A stretch of 10,630 nucleotides of DNA from Planctomycetota bacterium (GTDB lineage Bacteria > Planctomycetota > UBA11346). Location of the stretch: the NCBI GenBank assembly GCA_024641365.1, contig JAHEDF010000094.1, forward strand, positions 1-10,630. Direction: 5' to 3'. Positions 1 through 6,127 of this stretch are shown here, in pieces (the first letter of the stretch is position 1; each line of letters starts with the position of its first letter). Under the pieces are notes generated by a model. The model was given only the letters and a program-made list of their open reading frames with translations, had not been told where the DNA came from and did no database searches. Position numbers and translations under genes: made by a program.

Positions 1-10
1 ATACTTTTTA

Positions 11-33
11 GTTAAATATAAATTATATTTAAC
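11..33. repeat. Perfect 23-nt AT-rich palindrome
   Basis: Left arm GTTAAATATAA (11-21) and right arm TTATATTTAAC (23-33) are exact reverse complements around a single central A. No T-run follows on either strand, so a Rho-independent terminator is unlikely. A dimeric regulator's operator or a cruciform-prone AT tract fits better. Even allowing for the AT richness, an 11-bp perfect match with a 1-nt centre is unlikely by chance in this short stretch. Confidence 0.5.
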
Positions 34-304
34 ACAACGTTATAGCGAATCAGTAATAATTTATACCTATAATAAAAATATGAAATAATTACCTATTTAT
101 TATTTATTGCGCGAGTGTTTTTCTTCCTATCTGTCATTGGCCACTCGGCCCTTATAGCACATGAACAGTAGCTTATGTATGATCTCCGTATGCTCTCTTT
201 TAGTAACATTGCTCCCTATAACCGACTCTGGACTGCTGGTTTTGACTTGTTTGGCAGTATGTATGCCTTGTTGCAATAATGAGTTATGTTACAGAGGCGT
301 ATAC

Positions 305-333
305 TGGTTGTATGTCCATTAGCAGAATATAAT
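305..333 (+). promoter_or_regulatory. Candidate sigma70-type promoter for the secreted-protein gene
   Basis: A perfect -10 hexamer TATAAT lies at 328-333. The best-placed -35 is a poor TGGTTG at 305-310 with a 17-nt spacer. Transcription would start near 340 and leave a ~65-nt leader to the ATG at 405. The -10 sits in the loop of the inverted repeat 320-327/352-359, which could be an operator. PVC promoter consensus is poorly known to me, so this is tentative. Confidence 0.35.
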
Positions 334-404
334 TATATCGCTGATAGAGATTTCTGCTAGGTCTTTATCTACTGTGCTGTTAAAGCAGCCGAAGGATTCA
401 ACGA

Positions 405-2096
405 ATGCGCTTCATAGCGAATTTATTATTGTTTGCCGCATTTTGTTCAACACCAGCCGCACTCTGCGCTGCCGCTGCAACCGACAGCGACAGCGCCAAT
501 ACACTATTAACAAGCGCGAACCCACTTCTTTATGACGGAGAGAATAATAACAGAAGCTACATGGAAGCAGCAATTGCTTATTCTGATGCTTTAGTGTGGT
601 ATGAATCTCAGAACGACAGTTCTACTGCTCGTCAATTACAGGCTGCGATCTATTGGTGTCGTCATAAAGCCTCCGATGATTCTATAGCAGCCATTCAGGC
701 CGAAAACCTATTAGACCCAAGTAAATTAGAATCATTAAATCGTGTAAACACTCTTTTCAATACTCCGGTATCAGTTGACAAAGCCAAAGAGTACTTTGAC
801 TTTGCTGGTTCATTTGCTGAAAATAATCCCAAAAGTTATTATATGTCAGCCATGTTGTATTTTGAGGTGTCAGAACGATTTTTTGCACAACAGCAAGGTC
901 GTGATGCCAAAGAACGCATGGATCACTTACTGCGGAATTATAATAAGAACTTACGCAAAGAGCGGATTTCAAAAGACGATTTAGTGGTCATAACGACCAA
1001 CACCGTCACCACTGAAGCGACGAAAGCAGCTAGCGTCCGCGCTCCAGTCCCTAGTGAAACCGCTTTAAAAAATGGTATTGATGCTATTCATGATATTTAC
1101 AAATCTGACTATGCGACAAGTAAAAGTAGAGCCGAATTAGTTGCTAAATTAGTTAAAGAGGCAAATAAGTCTGAAAATGACCCGGCCAGTGTCTATGCGC
1201 TTTTGTATGAAGCTCGTGAATTAGCAATAAATGCTAAAAATGTCCTGCAAGTATTAGAAATAACTGACCAGCTTGCGAGTCTCTATGAAGTTGTTGATCT
1301 GAAAGCAGAGAAAAAGCAAGCGTTGTTAAAAATACGAGGTCAATTTATTGTAAATTCGCTGATTAGGTTATTAGACGAACCAGATGAAGCTGGTGCAAAT
1401 TTTTCTGTTGGCATGTGGTATGCGAAAGAACACGAGGAATGGCATTCCGCCTTACCATATTTAGCAAAAGGTACTGATGTTGCCTATGCTGAAGCGGCTA
1501 AATCCGAATTGGCTCCTAAAACACTCGCTGCTGACATCATTGCTACAGCGGATATGTGGTATGATCTCGGTAAACGTAGCTCCTCTATAAAAGAATCCTT
1601 TTGGCGTCATGCCTTATCGCTTTACGAAACTGCACGGCCACAAATTACTGGATTACCAGCAGCGGTACTCGATAAACGCATAACTGAATTAGTTGCTTAT
1701 TTACCTATAGGTCCCAATACTGATTACGATAAGCTGACCGTTACTCAGTGGGAAAAACTCAATGGTAAAACTTATTCTGTGAATGCCGCAAATGACCGTT
1801 TAAATACAGGCCTCAAACTACGCGATGGCCAGAAAGTTCGTGTGGTTCCTCACCCTGCAGATACGTGGAACATAACTGATGGACGTGATTTAGTAATTAA
1901 TACTACTTATAAAGGTCGATCGATGCGTAAAAATGGTTCCATAGGTGAGCTTTTGTGTTCGGTTGGTAGCGGCGAAGAGCAACAAATCGGCATTGTATCT
2001 GGTATCGGTGAAATCACCTTATTTCCCTCGCTTCCTCGCGGTAAAAAAGCACGTGCTTCTGGTGCCATTCGGGTAAAAATTATACCTGTTAATTGA
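405..2096 (+). CDS. Secreted helical-repeat protein with C-terminal LecA-like beta-sandwich domain
   Basis: A 563-residue exported protein. The start is supported by GAAGGA at 391-396, 8 nt before the ATG. Residues 1-24 form a signal peptide (basic R2, hydrophobic core 4-14, Ala-rich cleavage zone at 22-25). Residues ~30-225 are helical and unrecognised. Residues ~228-312 (from AIHDIYKSDY) and ~334-432 (WHSALPYLAKGTD, then MWYDLGKR, FWRHALSLYE and ITGLP) match a helical, TPR-like pattern I associate with planctomycetal secreted proteins, where the usual forms are 'W..GLPLLAKGSD' and 'DAWWDLAE'. Residues ~459-563 resemble a PA-IL/LecA-type galactose-binding jelly roll: NTGLKLRDGQKVRVVPHPADTW, a VGSGEEQQIGI turn, and a final GAIRVKI strand (559-563 IIPVN). 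No catalytic residues are evident. A carbohydrate- or protein-binding role outside the cytoplasm is inferred. It is an independent gene: 77 nt separate it from the next, with no terminator seen. Confidence 0.75.
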   Translation: MRFIANLLLFAAFCSTPAALCAAAATDSDSANTLLTSANPLLYDGENNNRSYMEAAIAYSDALVWYESQNDSSTARQLQAAIYWCRHKASDDSIAAIQAENLLDPSKLESLNRVNTLFNTPVSVDKAKEYFDFAGSFAENNPKSYYMSAMLYFEVSERFFAQQQGRDAKERMDHLLRNYNKNLRKERISKDDLVVITTNTVTTEATKAASVRAPVPSETALKNGIDAIHDIYKSDYATSKSRAELVAKLVKEANKSENDPASVYALLYEARELAINAKNVLQVLEITDQLASLYEVVDLKAEKKQALLKIRGQFIVNSLIRLLDEPDEAGANFSVGMWYAKEHEEWHSALPYLAKGTDVAYAEAAKSELAPKTLAADIIATADMWYDLGKRSSSIKESFWRHALSLYETARPQITGLPAAVLDKRITELVAYLPIGPNTDYDKLTVTQWEKLNGKTYSVNAANDRLNTGLKLRDGQKVRVVPHPADTWNITDGRDLVINTTYKGRSMRKNGSIGELLCSVGSGEEQQIGIVSGIGEITLFPSLPRGKKARASGAIRVKIIPVN

Positions 2097-2173
2097 TAAA
2101 TTTCCCATTTTCATTGTTGAATCGATTGCTATCGTAGGAGCTCTCTTGTAACGCTTGCTCTGATGGTTTTTTC

Positions 2174-2710
2174 ATGAGTCACCCAACACCGCCGCCGCAA
2201 AATTTGACTGCTGTACATGCAACCGAAGAACAGCTATCTATAATTACATCACTCGCTCATGATATTTGGAATATTCATTATCCATCAATTATTTCTCAGT
2301 CTCAGATAGATTATATTCTTGCCCAACGATATAGCGAAAGTGCGCTGCTCAAAAAATATAACCAAAAGGGAACTACTATTTTGTTGGCTCAAGTAGGTCC
2401 TATGTCAATTGGATATTCAGTATTGCGCACATCTGAAGACGCACCTGATGAAACGTTTATTGACGCTTTTTATTTACATCCTAATCATCATCGCAAAGGT
2501 TTTGGTACACGCTTTATGGAGTTGGTAATCAAGCAAATTCAAACATCTCCTACCCACACCGTAATTTTAAATGTGAATCGCCAAAATATTGGCGCTATAA
2601 ATTTTTACTTTCGTAATGGTTTTACTATTCGTTCAGTAGTTGATGAAAAACTTGGTCACGGTTATATTGCAAACGATTTCATTATGGAACGAACGCTGGA
2701 TCGCGCCTAG
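2174..2710 (+). CDS. GNAT family N-acetyltransferase
   Basis: A 178-residue single-domain acetyltransferase that transfers the acetyl group of acetyl-CoA to an unknown amine. The acetyl-CoA pyrophosphate-binding loop (motif A) is visible as HRKGFGTR with R107, G109, G111 and T112, following the beta-4 strand IDAFYLHPNH. Motif B follows as LNVNRQNIGAINFYFRNGF (132-150), with the family's Asn and the FYxxxGF ending. The N-terminal half (LAHDIWNIHYPSIIS and QIDYIL) resembles a common GNAT subgroup in which a short helix-rich region shapes the substrate pocket. The substrate cannot be told from sequence; small amines, peptides and polyamines are all possible. The protein is complete and cytosolic. 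No Shine-Dalgarno precedes the ATG; instead TTTTTTC abuts it. queE follows 64 nt downstream in the same orientation. Confidence 0.85.
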   Translation: MSHPTPPPQNLTAVHATEEQLSIITSLAHDIWNIHYPSIISQSQIDYILAQRYSESALLKKYNQKGTTILLAQVGPMSIGYSVLRTSEDAPDETFIDAFYLHPNHHRKGFGTRFMELVIKQIQTSPTHTVILNVNRQNIGAINFYFRNGFTIRSVVDEKLGHGYIANDFIMERTLDRA

Positions 2711-2774
2711 GTCGCAATTGCTTTCAGGGCCTCTTCGCTTGGCTTATCCGCCAACCTGTGTTAGCGTAGCAACC

Positions 2775-3419
2775 ATGCGAACCTACGCCGTCAAAGAGCT
2801 ATTTGGTCCAACCTTGCAAGGCGAAGGTGAACATGCTGGTTTACCGTGTTTATTTGTACGTTTAGCCGGTTGCAATGCATGGGATGGGAAACCGGAAACT
2901 CGCGCTAGTTCCGCATGTCCTTACTGCGATACAGATTTTCGTGGTGGTGAGCATTTAACCAGTACTGACATTATTACACAGCTCATACAAAAATTACCAA
3001 CTAATCATAGCGCTCCAATTGGCTGCGTGCTGACAGGCGGCGAACCATTATTACAAGCTGATGAAACCTTATTGCAAGAATTAGGCGCCCATTTTTCCTG
3101 GGTCGACATTGAAACGAATGGCACACGTCCATGTCCGCCACATCCTAAAAATGTTTTTATTAGTTGTAGTCCGAAAAAAATTGCCAACCAACCGATAGTT
3201 GTGAAACCGGATTGGTGGAAAGTATTAATTCCTGACCAAGAAGAATTTCTTTATCAGGCTCGCACAAGTGGTTTGCCGGTCTATGTCCAACCAACTTGCC
3301 CTGATAACGGACCACATGGCGATGAATACAAAGCTCGCATTGAGCATTGTTTGCAATTATGTTTTCAATTTGGTTATCGCTTAAGTTTACAACAACACAA
3401 ATATCTGGGTATTCCGTAA
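2775..3419 (+). CDS. queE: 7-carboxy-7-deazaguanine synthase QueE (radical SAM)
   Basis: A 214-residue radical-SAM enzyme that contracts the ring of 6-carboxy-5,6,7,8-tetrahydropterin to 7-carboxy-7-deazaguanine, a precursor of preQ0 and queuosine in tRNA. The N-terminal FGPTLQGEGEHAG (10-22) is the QueE substrate-loop signature. The 4Fe-4S ligands are C33, C48 and C51, giving CX14CX2C, the expanded spacing known for one QueE subgroup instead of the classical CX3CX2C. TGGEP (87-91) binds SAM and IETNGT (112-117) is conserved. The C-terminus LQQHKYLGIP is the family's usual ending. I chose the ATG at 2775 because homologues begin close to this point (Y-V-KExFGPTLQGEG). The frame stays open upstream to 2640, but that part overlaps the GNAT gene and has no family match. 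No queC, queD, queF or tgt lies in the window. The 3' end is 16 nt from the convergent ybeY stop. Confidence 0.93.
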   Translation: MRTYAVKELFGPTLQGEGEHAGLPCLFVRLAGCNAWDGKPETRASSACPYCDTDFRGGEHLTSTDIITQLIQKLPTNHSAPIGCVLTGGEPLLQADETLLQELGAHFSWVDIETNGTRPCPPHPKNVFISCSPKKIANQPIVVKPDWWKVLIPDQEEFLYQARTSGLPVYVQPTCPDNGPHGDEYKARIEHCLQLCFQFGYRLSLQQHKYLGIP

Positions 3420-3435
3420 AACGATTTTCTGCTAA

Positions 3436-3900
3436 TTAATGCGGAGTCGATTCAATCGAGATACCTACCGCCTGCAATAAACGCACTTGGGCGGCCCACA
3501 TTTTCTTTTGTTGGCTCGGTGTGACGTCATCATAATCAAGTAAATGCAAGAGACCGTGTAAACAGTACAAGGTCATTTCTTCCCCGGTTTTCCTCCCGCG
3601 CAAAGCCGCTTCACGTTTTGCAACATCGACACAAACCGCTAAGTCACCTAAATGGACAATGCCTGTTGCTGGATGCGGAGAACCATCTGGAAATGTCATG
3701 ACATCGGTCGTAGTCGGATCATTAAAATGCTGTTGATGCAATGCCGCAGACTCGTCATCGCCAACCAATAATATTGTTAAAGTAGCTTTCGGTATGTTTG
3801 CTTCTTTTATCGCTTTTTCGAGTACGCGCTCCAGGCGCTCTCGCACATAACGCGGCTTTGAGCCTGAATTGTTGATAATTGAGAGCTGTAAACGCGCCAT
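3436..3900 (-). CDS. ybeY: Endoribonuclease YbeY (rRNA maturation/quality control), variant active site
   Basis: A 154-residue UPF0054 protein. In bacteria YbeY is a metal-dependent RNase needed for 16S rRNA 3' maturation and ribosome quality control. The family core is clear: N-terminal strand ARLQLSIINNSG, TTTDVMTFPDG (63-73), GDLAVCVDVAKREA (85-98), and the metal motif LHGLLHLLDYDD (114-125). Two usual metal ligands, H115 and H119, are present, but the third position of HGxLHLxGYDH is D125, and the preceding Gly is D122. The position of E. coli R59 appears to be F59. I chose ATG at 3900 because it puts the first beta-strand near residue 3, as in homologues, and gives the usual ~155-residue length. 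In-frame alternatives are ATG at 3927 and GTG at 3948 (170 residues), and none of the three has a good Shine-Dalgarno. The gene is divergent from rnd and convergent with queE. Confidence 0.88.
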   Translation of the reverse strand: MARLQLSIINNSGSKPRYVRERLERVLEKAIKEANIPKATLTILLVGDDESAALHQQHFNDPTTTDVMTFPDGSPHPATGIVHLGDLAVCVDVAKREAALRGRKTGEEMTLYCLHGLLHLLDYDDVTPSQQKKMWAAQVRLLQAVGISIESTPH

Positions 3901-3957
3901 GACGCCAGCCTGATTGTTTGCCGCCATATTGCTACTAGCAGGGCGCACCTTGCCATA

Positions 3958-3971
3958 GACAGCGCGCTGTC
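3958..3971. promoter_or_regulatory. 14-bp perfect palindrome between divergent ybeY and rnd (candidate operator)
   Basis: GACAGCGCGCTGTC is its own reverse complement. It lies 21 nt before the rnd ATG and 57 nt before the preferred ybeY ATG, in the short divergent control region. The two-fold symmetry suits a dimeric regulator controlling one or both genes. A palindrome of this length is expected about once per window by chance, so its location is what makes it notable. Confidence 0.35.
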
Positions 3972-3992
3972 ACCCCCTTCAATCAAGCATTC

Positions 3993-5135
3993 ATGACGCT
4001 ACCCGTCCACACCTATATTGATGCGTTAGATCAATTGCCTGCTCTGGCGGAGAAAATGCAGACAGCTGCGTGGATTGCCTTAGATACCGAAGGTAATTCT
4101 ATGTTTGTCTACAAAGAACAAGTGTGCCTCATGCAATTAAATGTCGCGGGCGAATTATTCGTCATCGACACCCTGCGCATTGCCGAACAGGGTGGTAATT
4201 TGGATGTTTTAAAATCGCCACTGGAAAATCCTGGACACCGCTGCTGGTTACATGGTGGCGAATATGATGTTGGTACACTTAAACGAGATTATAATATTCA
4301 CTTGTCGGGCATTTGGGACAGTCAACAAGCCGCCAGTTTACTTGGCTGGGAAAAAACAGGGTACGGCAGTGTGGTTGAACGCATCTGTGAAGTTAAATTA
4401 GATAAAGCATATACTCAATATAATTGGGGTACACGTCCACTTGACCCTGGTGCATTATTATACGCCATAGATGACGTTATTTATTTACCGCGTGTCTGTG
4501 AATTCTTACAGCAAGCCATTAGCGATGCTGATCTCGAAGAAGAATTAAACATTGCCCTACAAGCCGTTGCCGCAACCACATGGAGTGGCGGATTTGATCC
4601 AATCGGCATGTGGAAAATTAAAGGCATCCGCGAGATACCCGCTCATCGTCTACCTGTGTTAATGGCGCTTTATATGTGGCGAGATGAAATTGCACGTACC
4701 GCCAATATTCCACCTGGTCGCATGCTTAATAATGAAGTGTTGCTTGCGCTCACACGTCAGACACCCACAAACTTTCAATTACTCAAGCGTATGGGCATTA
4801 AAGGCTGGTTTATTGCCGAACATGGCAATGCATTATTAGATATTATTAAATACGCCTTATCTAATCCGCCTGAAGTTCCTAATCGTCCACGTCAACGCGA
4901 CGTGCATCCCGAAGAAGAACAACGGGAAAAACGCATCAAAGATTGGCGACGCAGCGAAGCCGAAAACCGTACGAAGGCCGAAGAGCGCACCGTCCCGCTC
5001 CAAGTCGTTTTGCCTGCAAAAGCCCTGGAATACCTCAAACAACATGGTGCCGATGATTTGCAAGCGGTTCCACAATTAGGCGCAAAACGTATTGAGCGTT
5101 ATGGCAAAAAATTACAGGAATTATGCCGCGTTTAG
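3993..5135 (+). CDS. rnd: Ribonuclease D (3'-5' exoribonuclease) with HRDC domain
   Basis: A 380-residue DEDDy exonuclease of the RNase D family, which trims the 3' trailers of tRNA and other small RNA precursors in the cytoplasm. Exo I is ALDTEGNS with D31 and E33. Exo II is WLHGGEYDVGTL with D92. Exo III is LLYAIDDVIYL with Y157 and D161 (YxxxD). The RNase D landmark before Exo III is present as YNWGTRPLDPGALLYA, so all catalytic residues are intact. A first HRDC domain follows at ~215-270 (HRLPVLMALYMWRDEIAR, then MLNNEVLLALTRQTP). A highly charged linker (~295-335, rich in R and E) leads to a C-terminal helical module at ~345-380 (YLKQHGADDLQAVPQLGAKR) reminiscent of a second HRDC or helix-hairpin-helix. 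The length agrees with E. coli RNase D (about 375). No Shine-Dalgarno precedes the ATG. The gene is transcribed divergently from ybeY, another RNA-processing gene. Confidence 0.92.
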   Translation: MTLPVHTYIDALDQLPALAEKMQTAAWIALDTEGNSMFVYKEQVCLMQLNVAGELFVIDTLRIAEQGGNLDVLKSPLENPGHRCWLHGGEYDVGTLKRDYNIHLSGIWDSQQAASLLGWEKTGYGSVVERICEVKLDKAYTQYNWGTRPLDPGALLYAIDDVIYLPRVCEFLQQAISDADLEEELNIALQAVAATTWSGGFDPIGMWKIKGIREIPAHRLPVLMALYMWRDEIARTANIPPGRMLNNEVLLALTRQTPTNFQLLKRMGIKGWFIAEHGNALLDIIKYALSNPPEVPNRPRQRDVHPEEEQREKRIKDWRRSEAENRTKAEERTVPLQVVLPAKALEYLKQHGADDLQAVPQLGAKRIERYGKKLQELCRV

Positions 5136-5166
5136 AATGCTAATTCAATTTTACACTATTTAGCTT

Positions 5167-5180
5167 CGCCCTTTAGGGCG
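5167..5180 (+). terminator. Small GC hairpin 31 nt after rnd (weak terminator candidate)
   Basis: CGCCC (5167-5171) pairs with GGGCG (5176-5180) around TTTA, and a sixth T-A pair is possible. It is well placed to end rnd transcription, but the downstream CAAAATGG contains no U-tract, so an intrinsic terminator is doubtful. Confidence 0.25.
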
Positions 5181-5232
5181 CAAAATGGCCGCATGATTTT
5201 CGCAAACGTGCATCCGCTCTAACCTAGAAAAA

Positions 5233-5261
5233 TACGTAAATTGATGTATTGAATTTACGTA
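5233..5261. repeat. 10-bp inverted repeat with 9-nt spacer
   Basis: TACGTAAATT (5233-5242) and AATTTACGTA (5252-5261) are exact reverse complements separated by nine bases. Each arm also contains the self-complementary TACGTA. There is no U-tract on either side, so a protein-binding site or a leader-RNA hairpin is more likely than a terminator. Confidence 0.45.
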
Positions 5262-5493
5262 CGCAACTATAGCCGGTTTGGTAACCCGTTCATGGTTCAG
5301 CATGAAGAACAGTAGTTCCGTCTTTGAGTTACTCCGCCACCAATATTACCAGATCTCAACCAGACCATAGAAGCTTATATTTTTCTGAACGCGTAATGGC
5401 AAGAAATTTAATGCTCTACTATAAAGAATCTTGTCAGTGACTGCGGTAAAGACACGTAAACCCTTGTCTTATCACAGATAAATTATTGGCACA

Positions 5494-5561
5494 GCTGACG
5501 CATAGCGAATTCGTAGTTACCAACACTCCTTTTTTCATCTGAGGACTTGTTATGCGTCAGC
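5494..5561 (+). promoter_or_regulatory. Long-range RNA helix that would sequester the start codon of the lipocalin-like gene
   Basis: GCTGACGCATAGCGA (5494-5508) can pair without interruption with TTGTTATGCGTCAGC (5547-5561): 13 Watson-Crick pairs and two G-U pairs, including 11 consecutive Watson-Crick pairs. The right arm contains the ATG at 5552. The 38-nt loop (5509-5546) exposes the Shine-Dalgarno GAGGA, the TTTTTTC tract and TTACCAAC. If the transcript begins upstream of 5494, the start codon would be buried in a double helix, giving translational control by temperature, a helper RNA, a protein or the ribosome. The pairing is seen directly; the function is inferred. Confidence 0.5.
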
Positions 5562-6103
5562 GATTACTAAGTGCATCTCTCTGTTTAACGCTCAGCATGC
5601 TGCTACCGCTCTACGCAGCCACCGCCAAAGATATTCAAGGCGAATGGGTCTGTGACGGTAATGCTACGTGGGAATTTCTCAAAGACCGGGTACGCGAAAA
5701 GAAAATCAAACAGGGGCATGGGGATAAGGCCGTCGTTCATGAACAAGAACTTACCGTTAACGGGAATGGCCCAGGGACAGCCACCTCTTCAGTTACATAC
5801 ACGGTTCCGTCACTAGAAGAAGTGATGCAGCGAGCCGAAAACAAAATAAAATTAATAAATAATAAATTACAGATTACAGATAAAAACTTTTCCTATTTTA
5901 ATAATGACAAAAAAGTAGGTGATTACACTTACACCGTAAAAAACATTTCCGACACCGCCGTTACCGTCGAACTAACAAATGTCGCTGATGGTCAAACTGA
6001 CACCATGAATATTTTACTCAAAGACGGCGCAATTATTCCGCAAAATCCTGGCGACATAGATGGAACTCAATCTTTAATATTCAAACGAACATCGACCCCT
6101 TAA
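5552..6103 (+). CDS. Secreted lipocalin-like small protein, first gene of envelope operon
   Basis: A 183-residue exported protein. The start is set by GAGGA at 5541-5545 (6-nt spacer). Residues 1-25 are a signal peptide (R2/R4, hydrophobic core 5-20, cleavage site ATA|KD). The mature part begins DIQGEWVCDG: a G-x-W at 30-32 on the first strand, as in lipocalin-like barrels. It then alternates short polar and hydrophobic strands (TATSSVTYTVPS, KLQITDKNFSYFNND, GDYTYTVKN, AVTVELTN, DTMNILLKDGAIIP), consistent with an antiparallel beta-barrel of the 'lipocalin-like'/DUF type. There is no lipobox, so it is probably periplasmic rather than a lipoprotein. The ligand is unknown. It leads a three-gene unit with short gaps (24 and 20 nt). 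Translation may be controlled by the helix that includes its start codon. The family assignment is fold-level only. Confidence 0.72.
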   Translation: MRQRLLSASLCLTLSMLLPLYAATAKDIQGEWVCDGNATWEFLKDRVREKKIKQGHGDKAVVHEQELTVNGNGPGTATSSVTYTVPSLEEVMQRAENKIKLINNKLQITDKNFSYFNNDKKVGDYTYTVKNISDTAVTVELTNVADGQTDTMNILLKDGAIIPQNPGDIDGTQSLIFKRTSTP

Positions 6104-6127
6104 TTACTTTTGAGAAAGCGACTCGCC

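Larger units (their letters stand above)
1..404. other. AT-rich upstream intergenic region without a convincing gene
   Basis: These 404 bases precede the secreted-protein gene. The first ~110 are very AT-rich and hold a perfect palindrome at 11-33. The remainder is of ordinary composition and contains a perfect TATAAT at 328-333, bracketed by an 8-bp inverted repeat (TAGCAGAA at 320-327, TTCTGCTA at 352-359). A 53-codon open stretch at 161-322 has no Shine-Dalgarno and no recognisable homology, so I do not call it a gene. The region is probably a promoter/regulatory zone, possibly with the end of an upstream transcription unit outside the window. Confidence 0.6.
5136..5551. other. 416-base non-coding region rich in inverted repeats, upstream of the envelope operon
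   Basis: I see no gene here; open stretches are below 25 codons. In order it holds a GC hairpin (5167-5180), a 10-bp-arm inverted repeat (5233-5261), TTGGTAA (5278-5284) within GGTT-TGGT-AACC, a 6-bp inverted repeat TTCATG/CATGAA (5289-5306), a possible promoter (TGGCAA 5397-5402, 17 nt, TATAAA 5420-5425), TTACCAAC (5517-5524), TTTTTTC (5530-5536), and GAGGA (5541-5545), the Shine-Dalgarno of the next gene. The length and density of symmetric elements suggest a long regulated leader or an unannotated small RNA. Confidence 0.55.

Noticed and set aside
161..322. 53-codon open frame beginning ATG at 161, Cys-rich and hydrophobic
   Set aside because: No Shine-Dalgarno and no clean signal-peptide organisation, and the length is within chance expectation for an intergenic stretch. 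Its end overlaps the region of the candidate promoter's spacer.
2640..2774. Upstream in-frame extension of queE
   Set aside because: It overlaps the GNAT gene, lacks family similarity, and QueE homologues begin at about the ATG at 2775.
3901..3948. 16-residue N-terminal extension of YbeY from a GTG at 3948
   Set aside because: The segment is low-complexity polar sequence, adds nothing to the YbeY fold and would place the start almost against the divergent palindrome. It is kept only as an alternative.
413..5511. 11-mer CATAGCGAATT at 413-423 and 5501-5511 (9-mer core also at 42-50)
   Set aside because: Several 11-mer matches are expected by chance among all positions of a 10-kb window, and one copy is inside a coding region.
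6110..6127. TTG start six codons upstream for the second operon gene
   Set aside because: The GAGAAAG needed as Shine-Dalgarno for the ATG at 6128 lies inside this extension, and nothing suitable lies upstream of the TTG.
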